Shown here: one piece after another, positions 14,920 to 24,096 of the stretch
How the letters are laid out: every line of letters starts with the position of its first letter
Position numbering within the stretch: position 1 is the stretch's first letter
Origin: JADLHS01 sp964561105
Lineage (GTDB): Bacteria; Verrucomicrobiota; Verrucomicrobiia; Limisphaerales; JADLHS01
DNA: 64,000 nt
Direction: 5' to 3'
Assembly: GCA_964561105.1 (NCBI GenBank)
Contig: CAZLOH010000009.1
Span: forward strand, 48,421-112,420
Translations under genes and position numbers: made by a program
Notes under the pieces: model-generated
What the model saw: the letters and a program-made list of their open reading frames with translations, nothing else
The model's database searches: none
Told to the model about the DNA's origin: nothing

Positions 14920-16884
14920 TCACGGTCGCGCGGCGGTTCCGGATTTCCGGTCTGGTGGAGGCAGGCTGGCCAGGTGCTCGCGCAGAATCCGGCGCACTTC
15001 TTCGATGGTGGCGGGTTTGCTCTGGCAGGAATGTCCGCTGCGCACGATGTACTCGGATTCCACATAATCCACGTGCGCGCTCCGATAGCTCACCACGCCA
15101 TCCACACCGTCGGGCGGCTGGGCATCGCTGTTGATGGCGATGATGGAATGGGCCTGGACGTTGGGGCTGACGGGAATGTCCGCGAGTTTGAGGAGGAAGG
15201 GATTCTCCGGCGACATGCCGTCCACGCTGGTGGGGATCTGGCCGCGATACGAGCGCGGTAATTTGATGCCCTGGTGGTGCAGCAGGAAGTCGGCGCTTCT
15301 TTGCACGGCGGTTTTCGGAAACGAGATGAGTTTGTAAATGATGCGCCGCACGAATTTGCTGGCCAGATAACTGCCGCGATGAGGCGTGCAGATGAAGACC
15401 ACGTCGCGGACGAACGGCAACGGGGTGAAGAAAAGATTGGTGCGCACCCATCCCTGCTGAGCCGATGAGAGTTTCGATTCGTCCAGCGGTTTGTCACTCA
15501 GCACACGCCACAACTGGTCGCCGGTATCCGTGACGGTGAGTTTGGTCAGCAAACCACCCTGACTGTGGCCGATGACGACCATCTGCTGGAGGGCCGGGTC
15601 CTGACCATTCGGATCCAACTCATGAACCTTGGCGGTGAGGGCATCACGCAGCTCTTTGGCTGAAATGAAAATGGGGTTGCCGCTGCTGTAGAGGAACTGC
15701 CAGATCTGGCAGCGCTCGCGGATTTCCGGATCGGCATTGAGGGTGTTGACCATTTCGGCCCACCAGACTGGATTGGAAAAAGTGCCGTGAACAAATACCA
15801 CCGGCACTCGTCCCCGTTGATACGGTCGCGAAAGAAGCAACTGGGACTTCAACACCTGGGCGGGGGAAAAGAACTGCAACCAATCCAATTGCCAGATGAA
15901 GGATTGGTTCAACATGTAGGCCGCCGGCGTGGTCAGGTCCATTTCCAGGGGCACGGTCGCCTGGCCGAGCGAGACCGTGGTTTGATCGAACGGAGAATAC
16001 AATTCCAGCGAACCGGAGGCGTTGCCGGATTCGAGCGCGGCCAGGGAATCGGGACCACGCAACAGCACGGTGGCCGGGGTGGCGCGTTTGATGTGCAGGG
16101 CGGCGTCGGTCTGACCAACCGCAATGAGCGGCGCGCCGATGCCGGCGGGGCGGTTGCGCATGCTGAAACCGCGCACCCGGAACTGATCGGCCACAAGAAA
16201 TTGATGAAAATCCTTCAACGGCCAGGGGAAACCCGGCTGACTGAACTTCAACTCGATTTCGCCCACGGGCAGCCGCCGTCGTCCACCGGCGAACGATACC
16301 ACGGCGTTGGTGCTGCGCGGATTGGTCAGACTCCAGCCAAGTCCGTAGTTGTAGAGATCGCAGGCGACCCGGAAGCGCCGGTCGAAGGCATCGGGTCGCG
16401 CGCCCTTGCCCTCGCCAAACAGGAAGAGGTAAGCATAGATGGCCGAGCCGAGATAGTAATCGCGCGGGTCCGACTGCCGCCAGGGTTTGACGTTGTGCCG
16501 TAATTCATCCCCGGCGACATAACTCACCTCCGCCAGCGCAAACAACAGATCGCGGTCGCCGGTGGACACGGCAATCGGGTAAAGCTGGCGAACGGCTTCG
16601 GCGGGCTGTTCCCGGGCCAGATGCTCCAGATTGTAGCGATGCAACAGCGATATGGTCGCGGCGCTCGGTTGTCCGGTGCTGAGCGCATTGGCCTCCACCT
16701 GGTCGTACGCCTGGCGCGGCAACACGCGGTCCGCCCCCATCGGTGCGGCGCAACCGGCCACCAGAAGCAAGGGCAGCACACAGGCGCAGAACGCAAGCCA
16801 ATGGCCATGTTTCGCCGTGCGAGGCGACCGCGAGTTTTGGATTTGGGAGGTGAAATTCATAAACTCATGCGGAAAGTTGATCAC
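14920..16884 (-). CDS. Alpha/beta-hydrolase-fold outer-envelope lipoprotein
   Basis: A 654-residue lipoprotein: signal helix then lipobox LLLVAGC with Cys45. Residues about 50-330 form a domain of unknown type; the alpha/beta hydrolase domain follows, with the oxyanion region VPVVFVHGTFSNP, the nucleophile elbow GHSQGG (Ser441) and a likely late His in RSAHVDYVES. The family includes lipases and esterases; substrate unknown. The start is a GTG at 16884 that overlaps the upstream channel gene stop as GTGA, favouring translational coupling; an ATG at 16860 is the alternative and keeps the signal peptide intact. Pairing of a cytoplasmic-membrane ion channel with a lipoprotein hydrolase is unusual. 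Confidence 0.85.
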   Translation of the reverse strand: MINFPHEFMNFTSQIQNSRSPRTAKHGHWLAFCACVLPLLLVAGCAAPMGADRVLPRQAYDQVEANALSTGQPSAATISLLHRYNLEHLAREQPAEAVRQLYPIAVSTGDRDLLFALAEVSYVAGDELRHNVKPWRQSDPRDYYLGSAIYAYLFLFGEGKGARPDAFDRRFRVACDLYNYGLGWSLTNPRSTNAVVSFAGGRRRLPVGEIELKFSQPGFPWPLKDFHQFLVADQFRVRGFSMRNRPAGIGAPLIAVGQTDAALHIKRATPATVLLRGPDSLAALESGNASGSLELYSPFDQTTVSLGQATVPLEMDLTTPAAYMLNQSFIWQLDWLQFFSPAQVLKSQLLLSRPYQRGRVPVVFVHGTFSNPVWWAEMVNTLNADPEIRERCQIWQFLYSSGNPIFISAKELRDALTAKVHELDPNGQDPALQQMVVIGHSQGGLLTKLTVTDTGDQLWRVLSDKPLDESKLSSAQQGWVRTNLFFTPLPFVRDVVFICTPHRGSYLASKFVRRIIYKLISFPKTAVQRSADFLLHHQGIKLPRSYRGQIPTSVDGMSPENPFLLKLADIPVSPNVQAHSIIAINSDAQPPDGVDGVVSYRSAHVDYVESEYIVRSGHSCQSKPATIEEVRRILREHLASLPPPDRKSGTAARP

Positions 16885-17627
16885 GTTGGTTCCGAAGAAT
16901 CGACGCCCGGGGGTGGATTGCGCGAATACAAGGCGACCAAGCGCGAGATCAGCACCGCCACGTAAAATGTGCCGGTCATTGCCTCCAGCACCGCCAACAT
17001 GCGTGCGGACTGCGAAACCGGAATGAAGTCACCGTATCCGGTGGTGGTGAGAGTGACAAAGCTGAAATAGAAAAATCCCAGTTGGTCCAGAGTCTGAGCG
17101 GTGGTGGCCGTGCCATTTACGAGGAAGGATCCCGGGACGACCCGGGCCAGGATCATGTACGCGAAAGCCCAGAGCAGCCCCAGCAGGAGATAGCCGGCAA
17201 TGGCCGCGCACAGGACCTCGAAATTGACGCGGGGCGCCCGCAAAATGAAACGAAAAAGGTTGGCGACAATGAACAGCATGAAAACCAGCGTGGCACAAAG
17301 GTAAGCCTCCTGGGCGAACTGGCTTGGATTCAGATGATTGGTCCAGCGGAAGACCAGCGCCGGCAACACCAGCAGCGCGGCGATCAAGAGTGTCCGCTGA
17401 CGCCCGCCCACCGCCAGGACGGCGGCGACCAGCACCAGCGTCATGAGGATGGCTTCCAGTAGATGGCCACCCGGAAATTCATCGAAGAACGGGGCGCTGA
17501 CAAACAGCAGGATCAGGGCGACCAAAAGTTCGACCGTCGAAAAGCGAACCACGCCGGAACGACTGGCCCGCTTCGCCTCCGATTCGGGCGATGCGCCGGT
17601 GGATTTTGGTTTTGGGGAATCTGACAC
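16881..17627 (-). CDS. Potassium channel family protein
   Basis: A 248-residue integral inner-membrane protein with a charged N-terminal tail, about six hydrophobic helices, and the K+ selectivity filter TTTGYGD at residues 194-200 between the last two helices, preceded by the pore-helix segment FYFSFVTL. The first four helices (from about residue 30) lack an S4-type ladder of Arg/Lys, so voltage gating is unlikely. No cytoplasmic RCK/TrkA domain is attached: the protein ends about 20 residues after the last helix. Family members conduct K+ down its gradient. It overlaps the downstream lipoprotein hydrolase by 4 bp and lies 176 bp from the porin gene. Confidence 0.9.
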   Translation of the reverse strand: MSDSPKPKSTGASPESEAKRASRSGVVRFSTVELLVALILLFVSAPFFDEFPGGHLLEAILMTLVLVAAVLAVGGRQRTLLIAALLVLPALVFRWTNHLNPSQFAQEAYLCATLVFMLFIVANLFRFILRAPRVNFEVLCAAIAGYLLLGLLWAFAYMILARVVPGSFLVNGTATTAQTLDQLGFFYFSFVTLTTTGYGDFIPVSQSARMLAVLEAMTGTFYVAVLISRLVALYSRNPPPGVDSSEPT

Positions 17628-17803
17628 GATGACGATACCGCTCAGCGCGGTTGTTCGATCCGTTGAAAATTGGTGGTCATGTTAGCTGACGTATTTCCGT
17701 TGGCGCTTTCTTCGCATGATCGCGCCGAAGGCGCAAGCCAGCTTTTCTCGGTCACCCGCGCCGCTCTTGTTTCCCGTCCCGCCAACACCCCTGGGCGGGC
17801 TGA

Positions 17804-19315
17804 TTAAAAATCCACGCCGACCCGGGTTTGAAAGATGAACAGGTTGCCGTCGTTGGGGCCGCCGGACACATGGCCCATGCCGTAGTTGAACATCCATTTG
17901 ATGTGCGAGTGTGGATACCAGTTCAGGCCGGCCATGAGTAGATTCAGCGTGCCGCCCTGCACCGACTCGTCGGAGAGATCCGTGTGGGAAAATCGGGCGG
18001 CGACTTCCCACGCGCCCCAACCACCACCGCTGAATCGGAAATTGTTGCGGGGAATCAGACGTTGGAACGCTCCGGTGGCAGGATTGTAGGGACGACTCTC
18101 GCCGGTGAGATACCAGCCGACGAACGCGTAGAAACCACCGAAGTTCAGATTTTGCCCGTTCTCCTCCTGGACGACCGAGTAGATGCCCTCACCTTGGATG
18201 ATCAGCGGCCCGTTCACCCAGGCAACTTCGCTGCCGAAGGTCGCCGCGCCGTTGGCCGCAATGTCACCCGTATCAATGATGTACGGTGCGAGATAACTCT
18301 CGGGCCGGGTCCGATAGCGTAACGTGCTGGTGGTCGAGTAGAGGATATTGGCGCTCACGCCCAGGTGCAGAAGCTGGTTGGCGGTCGGGTTTTCCAGGTT
18401 CGGATGATAGATTGGCAGGCCGGTCAGCCGGAGCACCGCGCTCCCGTAGTCTTGAGCGGCGACGCCGTATTCCTGTCCGCCCGCACCGGGAGTAAAGAGT
18501 CCCAAGGCCCAGGTGGCGCGCTCCTGAAAGATCGGCTGGCCCAACTGAAAGCCCGCTTCCGTGCCCGGCGCAATGGCGGTAATCGGGGCGGATGGCTCCA
18601 TGAACACGAGGTCACGACTGCTCGTAATCAGGTCCAGGCCCATCGGTGACTGGAATTGTCCGAGGCGGAGATTGCCGAGATAGTTAATGTGCGAAAACTG
18701 CAGGTAGCTTTTGTTGAGCGTGAACTGGCCGGCCGAGTAGCCCAGCTCAATAAAATAGCTCACGGGCAAAATCAGGACGCAATCGCCACCGGCGTTAAAG
18801 AGCAAGCGCCGCAACTGAATGCCATTGTCGAAACCGGTCAGATTGCCGTCGGTGACGAAAGCGGCGCCGTCCACTTCGAGTCGGGCACCGAATGTGCCGC
18901 TCATTTTGACCTGCTCCAAATCGAGGCGGAGGCGCTCGTTACCCGGGATCGGGCTGAGGCCGAGGAAACCCAGCGGATTGGTCAGGCTCGTGCTTTGGAT
19001 GATCTGCACTTGCAAACCATCCCAGCCTTTCCAGGCGAAGTCCCATTGAAACTTGCTCGGCCGATTGGTCTGTCCGCTCGTGGCCGGCGGCGCGTTGGTA
19101 TCCACGACGACCCGCATGGAGTGTTTCAATCGTTCGGGACCGGTGAGTTTGTCGGTGGTCGCCGGTTTATCGGTTTCGCCGACGGACAAAACGGGTGACG
19201 GGGTTGCGGTAACATTTGCTTCACCTTGAGCAGCGAACGCGCTCAGGAACAAATAACCCCACGTCAACGCCGCGCAAACCACCCGTAAAGCGCGACGCCG
19301 TTTTTTGGTTGCCAT
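17804..19315 (-). CDS. OprP/OprO-type outer-membrane porin
   Basis: A 503-residue exported beta-barrel protein. The ATG at 19315 starts MATKKRRRALRV, a basic n-region before a signal helix (ALTWGYLFLSAFAAQGEA); an in-frame extension of 25 codons upstream has no signal character. After a Pro/Thr-rich linker the barrel shows alternating strands such as LRLDLEQVKMSGTFGARLEV, the family-typical RLGQFQSPMGLD block near the middle, and a C-terminal Phe (RVGVDF) as expected for BAM recognition. The best fit is the phosphate-selective porin O/P family, but ion preference cannot be read from the sequence. It is 95 bp downstream of a small lipoprotein gene on the same strand. Confidence 0.85.
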   Translation of the reverse strand: MATKKRRRALRVVCAALTWGYLFLSAFAAQGEANVTATPSPVLSVGETDKPATTDKLTGPERLKHSMRVVVDTNAPPATSGQTNRPSKFQWDFAWKGWDGLQVQIIQSTSLTNPLGFLGLSPIPGNERLRLDLEQVKMSGTFGARLEVDGAAFVTDGNLTGFDNGIQLRRLLFNAGGDCVLILPVSYFIELGYSAGQFTLNKSYLQFSHINYLGNLRLGQFQSPMGLDLITSSRDLVFMEPSAPITAIAPGTEAGFQLGQPIFQERATWALGLFTPGAGGQEYGVAAQDYGSAVLRLTGLPIYHPNLENPTANQLLHLGVSANILYSTTSTLRYRTRPESYLAPYIIDTGDIAANGAATFGSEVAWVNGPLIIQGEGIYSVVQEENGQNLNFGGFYAFVGWYLTGESRPYNPATGAFQRLIPRNNFRFSGGGWGAWEVAARFSHTDLSDESVQGGTLNLLMAGLNWYPHSHIKWMFNYGMGHVSGGPNDGNLFIFQTRVGVDF

Positions 19316-19410
19316 GGGCGTCGCACTGCGAGTTCCAACCGGTTCACACGACCCCTCCGGCGTTGGCGAAAATTCGATCTGGCCTTTCACCGGGTGTTGG
19401 GTGCGTCCGA

Positions 19411-19848
19411 TCAGAAATCAAATCCGCCCAGATCATCGAACCCCGGGGTGCTGTTCCCGTCGCTGAACATCGGGTTCACGCCGCCATCCTGCCATACGTG
19501 GGTCAACTGATAGTCGGACACCGCCTGCGCGTCGCCGAGCAAGTTTTGAAAATTCTCGTACTGCGCCTGCTGCCCGACGAAGAGCCGGTTTCTAGCCCGG
19601 TCAGGATACACATAGAAGACCTGGCCTTTTCGTTTCACGCGCGAGAGCTGGCCCGGCGGCAATCGCTGGACCTGGCGTTCCTGGATGGCGTTGGTGGCGG
19701 ACAGTTGTCGGAAGCCGGCAGCGGTCAGGTAGCTTTCCATCTGCTGGCCTTTGCTCGTGGCGCAACCCGGCGTCGTGAGCAGCAGGGCCATGGTCCCGAG
19801 GGCGAGGCCGAGGACGGAACATATCGTTATGGTTCTCATGGAGGACAT
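19411..19848 (-). CDS. Small lipoprotein of unknown function
   Basis: A 145-residue lipoprotein: signal helix CSVLGLALGTMALLLTTPGC gives a lipidation Cys at residue 29. The mature part contains a small alpha/beta domain, with SYLTAAGFRQLSATNAIQ, a basic Gln/Arg-rich stretch, and FYVYPDRARNRLFVG, and ends in a Gly/Asp/Phe-rich tail. The PDRARNRLFVG segment with a tyrosine-rich strand is seen in other small lipoproteins of this kind, but I cannot name a family. It lies between the SpoIIAA-like gene (34 bp) and the porin gene (95 bp), all on the minus strand. Confidence 0.8.
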   Translation of the reverse strand: MSSMRTITICSVLGLALGTMALLLTTPGCATSKGQQMESYLTAAGFRQLSATNAIQERQVQRLPPGQLSRVKRKGQVFYVYPDRARNRLFVGQQAQYENFQNLLGDAQAVSDYQLTHVWQDGGVNPMFSDGNSTPGFDDLGGFDF

Positions 19849-19882
19849 GCGTGGTGCTGGGGTGAAGAGTCTGCGGGGAAAC

Positions 19883-20242
19883 TTAATCGGCCTTCAACCA
19901 TTGCCACGCGGCTTCACTTTGGGCGGCATCGAAGTAGCGCAGCTTCGCCATCGTGAATGGCTGGCAGACTTTGGCCATCCATTCCTCCCATTTCTTGTCG
20001 CCGACCAGCGCAATGCGCTCGACGCTGGAGCAGTGTTGGGCGGCGAATTTCGTGTCGTCCCAAAGGGCGTGGAGGTCCCAGCCGTGAAAATCCTCGAACT
20101 GCGCAAGCAAACGGACCTTGCCGTGCGACGTGATGGCGGCATCCACCAGGGGGACAAAGAATTTGTAGTCGGCGTCATGCAGCTTGCCGCTTAGTTTGAA
20201 ACCGAGAATGTTCGCATCGCGGGAGGGGAGTTGAGCAATCAT
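19883..20242 (-). CDS. SpoIIAA-like STAS domain protein
   Basis: A 119-residue cytoplasmic protein of the SpoIIAA-like/STAS-Sec14 type (PF11964). Visible family features are ILGFKLSGKLHDADYKFFVP at the start, the strand VRLLAQFEDFHGWD, and VERIALVGDKKWEEWM followed by the FTMAKLRYFDAAQSEAAWQWL helix that ends these proteins. The family occurs widely in environmental bacteria, often near membrane or stress genes, but has no fixed biochemical role. The full domain length is present, so the protein is complete. It heads the minus-strand envelope block. Confidence 0.88.
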   Translation of the reverse strand: MIAQLPSRDANILGFKLSGKLHDADYKFFVPLVDAAITSHGKVRLLAQFEDFHGWDLHALWDDTKFAAQHCSSVERIALVGDKKWEEWMAKVCQPFTMAKLRYFDAAQSEAAWQWLKAD

Positions 20243-20468
20243 GATTCAATTTTGGTTTTCTGGTTAATGTTCCGGGCGGGCGGGTTTATCTCGGCCTGCC
20301 GTCCGATTAGTTTGCGCGCACAACCATCATGCGCCAGTGCGAACCCAGCCTACCTGAGCCAGCCGGTGACGGCAATCCAAGTTCCGGCGCGGGAGCGAAT
20401 CCGGTCGCGACCGGAAACTCGACAGCGCGGACATTGCGGCACACCATGAGTGGGTTCGAGCAAAACCA

Positions 20469-21338
20469 ATGTCGTTCGATGCGAACTTGATTGTCCGGCT
20501 GCTGACCACCCTTTCCCTGGGTGGCCTGTTGTTTGGAGTGGGGTTGCGTTTGACCGGGGCGCAAATCCAGGAAGCGCTGCGCCGCAGCCGGCTCGGCTGG
20601 ATTCTGCCGCTGAACTTTATCGCGATTCCGCTGCTCACCCTGGGACTGATTCGCGGCTTGTACGTCCCTCCGGCCATTGCGGTTGGCATGTTGCTGATGG
20701 CAGCCGCTCCGTTTGCGCCGGTTGTGCCGATTTTCACGCGCATGGCGCGAGGTGACCTGGCTCTGGCGGCGGGCTTGACGGCATTGTTTCCCTTCGTGTC
20801 GGCCTTTCTTACGCCGGTAATTTGCGAGTTCAGCCTCCAAGCCGTGCCGGGCGCGGCGGCGTTGCATTTCAACTTCCTCGGAATCCTCGGCATTCTCGTG
20901 GCCACCATCACAATGCCGATGACTGTGGGCGTCGCGCTTCGGCATTGGCGGCCGACATTTGCGAATTGGATTTTGCGTCCGGTGGAAATCGTGGCCGAGG
21001 CCACTGGCGCGATCTCATTGGCGTTCGTAACCGTCGTCGAATTCAAAACCATCATGCAAACGGGCGAGAAGCCGCTGCTGGCGATGCTGCTGAATGGCGA
21101 AATTTCGTTGCTGCTCGGTTACCGGCTAAGTGGACCGACGCCGGAGATTCGGCGGGCGACTGCGTTTGGCGCGAGCAATCGGAACATCGCGCTGGCGTTG
21201 CTGGTGGCGGTGGGAAGTTTCGCGAACACGCCCGTCGTCGGGGCAGTGGTGGCCAATGGACTCGTCGTGATTCTGCTCGGCCTGCTGCATGTGGCCTGGT
21301 GGCGGTTTGCGCCGTTGCGACAGCGCAAGGAGGCTTGA
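20469..21338 (+). CDS. BASS-family (bile acid:sodium symporter-like) transporter
   Basis: A 289-residue inner-membrane protein with eight to ten hydrophobic helices beginning LIVRLLTTLSLGGLLFGVGL. The fold and length fit the bile acid:sodium symporter superfamily: a PFAPVVPIF crossover-like motif in the first half, and GASNRNIALALLVA plus VGAVVANGLVVILLGLLHV in the second. These carriers move organic anions with sodium; the substrate is not predictable here. The gene stands alone on the plus strand, convergent with the aminotransferase gene 46 bp downstream and divergent from the SpoIIAA-like gene. No terminator hairpin with a T-run is visible in the short gap. Confidence 0.8.
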   Translation: MSFDANLIVRLLTTLSLGGLLFGVGLRLTGAQIQEALRRSRLGWILPLNFIAIPLLTLGLIRGLYVPPAIAVGMLLMAAAPFAPVVPIFTRMARGDLALAAGLTALFPFVSAFLTPVICEFSLQAVPGAAALHFNFLGILGILVATITMPMTVGVALRHWRPTFANWILRPVEIVAEATGAISLAFVTVVEFKTIMQTGEKPLLAMLLNGEISLLLGYRLSGPTPEIRRATAFGASNRNIALALLVAVGSFANTPVVGAVVANGLVVILLGLLHVAWWRFAPLRQRKEA

Positions 21339-21384
21339 CGCTGCGTGTTTCCGACGCTCGGCTGCGCTGGAATGGTGCGATCGC

Positions 21385-22827
21385 TCAACGCGCCCGATTC
21401 GTCAGCACCATCTTGCCGATGTCGGAAACGACATCCCACGCCGGGCCGGGGAATTTGTGCATCTGCACCAGCACGTCCTCGAACGCGCTCAAGAACCAAC
21501 GCACATCCTCTTCGTTGATCACCAGCGGCGGCAGCAACTTGATGACATCAATGTGGTGTCCGGCGACTTGTGTGATGATGTGGTGTTTATCCATCAATGG
21601 GATGATGGCCGCCTGTGGGAACAGACTCTTGTCCATCGTGTGCATCACCGACCACGCCGCTTTCAAGGTCAGCGATTTGGGTGGGCCAAACTCAATGCCC
21701 ATCATTAGTCCCCGCCAGCGGATTTCCTTGAGAAACTCGAAGCGCGGGATCATCGCCTTCACGCCTTCGCCGATGAGGTTACCCATCTTTTCGGCGCGCT
21801 GAATCAGGTTCTCGCGCTCCAGCACATCGAGCGCGGCCAGCCCGGCGACCATGGCAAAGCTGCCCTGGCTGAAGGTGGAGCTATGCACCACCGAACGATT
21901 CATGCTGGAGAAAACCTTTTCGTGAATCCATTTCTTGCACAAGACCGCGCCCACGGGCACGAAGCCGCCGGAAAGCGTCTTGGCCAGCACCACGATGTCC
22001 GGGTCCACGTCGCCGTCGTGCTCAATGGCCAGAAAACGGCCGGTGCGCCCCATGCCCGATTGCACTTCGTCGTCAACAAACAGCGCGCCGTACTTGCGAC
22101 AGAGCGCCGCCGCGTCGCGCAGGTAACCGGGTGACGGCAGATTTACGCCCTTGCCTTGGACCGGCTCGACGACAAAGGCCGCCACGTCCTTCTTGCGCAA
22201 TTCCTGTTCGAGGGCTTCCAGATCGTTAAACGGAATTTTCCGGCAGTCGGGCAGGAACGGCGCGAAGCCTTCGCGAAAACTCTCGTCGCCATTGACCGAC
22301 AGCGAGCCGTAGCTCAGACCGTGAAAGGACTTCGCGCAATGAATGATCGCCGGCTTGCCGGTGGCGCAGCGAGCATACTTGAGCGCCGTTTCGACGCCTT
22401 CGGCTCCGGAGTTGGTGAAGAACACCATGTCGAGTTGATTCGGCATGCGCTTCTTCAACTGCTCGGCGAGCAGGCCGGACAGCAACGGCGCTTCCATCTT
22501 CACCAGGCTCGGGTAGTTCAACTCCAGGAACTCCGTGAGGACCCGCTTTACTTCGGGATGATTGCGGCCGAGGCCAAACACGCCGTAGCCAGAGAGCAGA
22601 TCGAGATACTTCGTGCCTTCCGTGTCCCAGAGATACGCGCCCTCGGCGCGAACGTAGCAACGATCGAAACCAATCGTCTTGAGCGTGCGCACGTTGGCGG
22701 GGTTGATATGCGCGGATTGCAACTCATAGTTGCGGCCTTCGTGTTCCTCGATCAAGGCACGGATGTCGAGGGCGGCCTTGGTGGTCGGGGTAGTCGCAGG
22801 AATCTCAGTTTCAAGCACAGTTGACAT
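21385..22827 (-). CDS. Class III PLP-dependent aminotransferase
   Basis: A 480-residue fold-type I enzyme. Recognisable elements are YLDLLSGYGVFGLGRNHP, the cofactor-phosphate region FFTNSGAEGVETALKYAR, the acid pair in ALFVDDEVQSGMGRTG and the Schiff-base Lys283 in VLAKTLSGGFVPVGA. The overall type is ornithine/acetylornithine/putrescine-like aminotransferase, but an N-terminal extension of about 40 residues and the C-terminal region differ from housekeeping ArgD, so I do not assign a substrate. It is 137 bp downstream of the sulfotransferase gene on the same strand and may belong to the same pathway, which would then produce a sulfated amino-containing molecule; that is inference. Confidence 0.85.
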   Translation of the reverse strand: MSTVLETEIPATTPTTKAALDIRALIEEHEGRNYELQSAHINPANVRTLKTIGFDRCYVRAEGAYLWDTEGTKYLDLLSGYGVFGLGRNHPEVKRVLTEFLELNYPSLVKMEAPLLSGLLAEQLKKRMPNQLDMVFFTNSGAEGVETALKYARCATGKPAIIHCAKSFHGLSYGSLSVNGDESFREGFAPFLPDCRKIPFNDLEALEQELRKKDVAAFVVEPVQGKGVNLPSPGYLRDAAALCRKYGALFVDDEVQSGMGRTGRFLAIEHDGDVDPDIVVLAKTLSGGFVPVGAVLCKKWIHEKVFSSMNRSVVHSSTFSQGSFAMVAGLAALDVLERENLIQRAEKMGNLIGEGVKAMIPRFEFLKEIRWRGLMMGIEFGPPKSLTLKAAWSVMHTMDKSLFPQAAIIPLMDKHHIITQVAGHHIDVIKLLPPLVINEEDVRWFLSAFEDVLVQMHKFPGPAWDVVSDIGKMVLTNRAR

Positions 22828-22964
22828 GCAATTTCATGGTAGGTCAGTTGGCCGTGCCCGCAAGGGAAATTCAGGCTGCGGCGACTTCGATTCCACCCGG
22901 CGGAAAACTCACTGTGATCGGAGCGCTGTCGGAGTTTCGCGAGCGGAGACTGCCTCGCAATCAA

Positions 22965-24095
22965 TCACCGCTCCAGCTTGTAGTAGTCGAGCACTTCGCC
23001 GAGTTCCTCCTGGATCCATTGTTCCGACAAGCCGAACTCTTCCAGCGTGTATTCGTGCTGGCTCTTGAACTCACCCTGTCGGCGTGTCGCTTCCTTCAGT
23101 CGCGAGCGCAGGGCATCGCTTACCGGCCAGCCGAAATGAGCGTAGGTCTGTTCAATGGCTGCGCCGGGATCGCGCACCAGTTCGCGGTAATCAATGCAAT
23201 GATAGCGCGCCGGGTCGGGCTTCGTCCGAAACTGAAACAGGTGCTTGTACCACTCCACGGCGAGTTGGCCGTAGGCTTTGGCCACCGGACCATCCTTGGC
23301 AATGTCCGGCGAGTGCGCCCGCCAGACCGGAACAAACAGGCTGACGTGCGAGGCGACGGATTTGTAGGGATGCCGGATGATGGTGATGAAGCGGGCGTCG
23401 GGAAATTCCTCCAGCAAGGATTCGACCGTGCCCGAGGATTGCGTGGCTTTGGAGAGCAAGGTCTGGGTCGGCCCATTCGCGTAGAGATGACGTTGCAGGC
23501 AACTTCGGTAATAGCGCATCAACTTCCGGCGTTTGGCGGCGGGCAGCGCGTCAGGAAACCCGGCTTCCCACAATTCTTTCACGAACGGAAACAGCAGGAA
23601 GATGGCTTCCGACTCGAAGGCGTACAGAAATAGCGCGTCGTCTTCCTCGGGCTGATTGAGCCGCATCTTGTGCATCGTGTCCCAGCCGCCGAACCATCGC
23701 TTTTCGCACCAGCCCAGCAATTTCATCACCGGATGGCCGAACACGCCATCCAGCCAACCCAACGCATCGAAGACTCGTTGGAAGCAGACGGCAGGGAAAA
23801 TGGTTTGGTACATTTTCAGGTGGACGAATCGCTCCTCGTCGAGGCTGAACAGGTTTTGCACGAGCGTGGTGCCACTGCGGGGCGGCGCGATGATGAACAC
23901 CGGTTGATTCACTGGCTGGCGCTTGAATCCGGGGAAGAGGAGGTGATCCAAAGCCCGCCCCACCATCACGAAAAACAGGAAGAGCAGAAACAACGCACTG
24001 AAGAAAATGACGTAAAGCCAGCGCCGCACGCTGAAGCGCGACGTGAACAAGGAGAGCCGCAAGGCCCGGCCGAACATTCCCCAATTGAAAAACAT
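22965..24095 (-). CDS. Membrane-anchored PAPS-dependent sulfotransferase
   Basis: A 376-residue protein with an N-terminal transmembrane segment (residues about 26-45, a run of Phe and Leu) and a sulfotransferase domain. The 5'-phosphosulfate loop is APPRSGTTLVQNLF (about 70-83) and the 3'-phosphate-binding region is RFITIIRHPYKSVASHVSLF. The start ATG at 24095 lies one base after the APS kinase stop, so the two genes are tightly coupled. APS kinase supplies PAPS, the sulfate donor. The anchor suggests a lipid or envelope glycan acceptor, but the acceptor is unknown. Confidence 0.9.
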   Translation of the reverse strand: MFFNWGMFGRALRLSLFTSRFSVRRWLYVIFFSALFLLFLFFVMVGRALDHLLFPGFKRQPVNQPVFIIAPPRSGTTLVQNLFSLDEERFVHLKMYQTIFPAVCFQRVFDALGWLDGVFGHPVMKLLGWCEKRWFGGWDTMHKMRLNQPEEDDALFLYAFESEAIFLLFPFVKELWEAGFPDALPAAKRRKLMRYYRSCLQRHLYANGPTQTLLSKATQSSGTVESLLEEFPDARFITIIRHPYKSVASHVSLFVPVWRAHSPDIAKDGPVAKAYGQLAVEWYKHLFQFRTKPDPARYHCIDYRELVRDPGAAIEQTYAHFGWPVSDALRSRLKEATRRQGEFKSQHEYTLEEFGLSEQWIQEELGEVLDYYKLER

Positions 24096-24096
24096 C

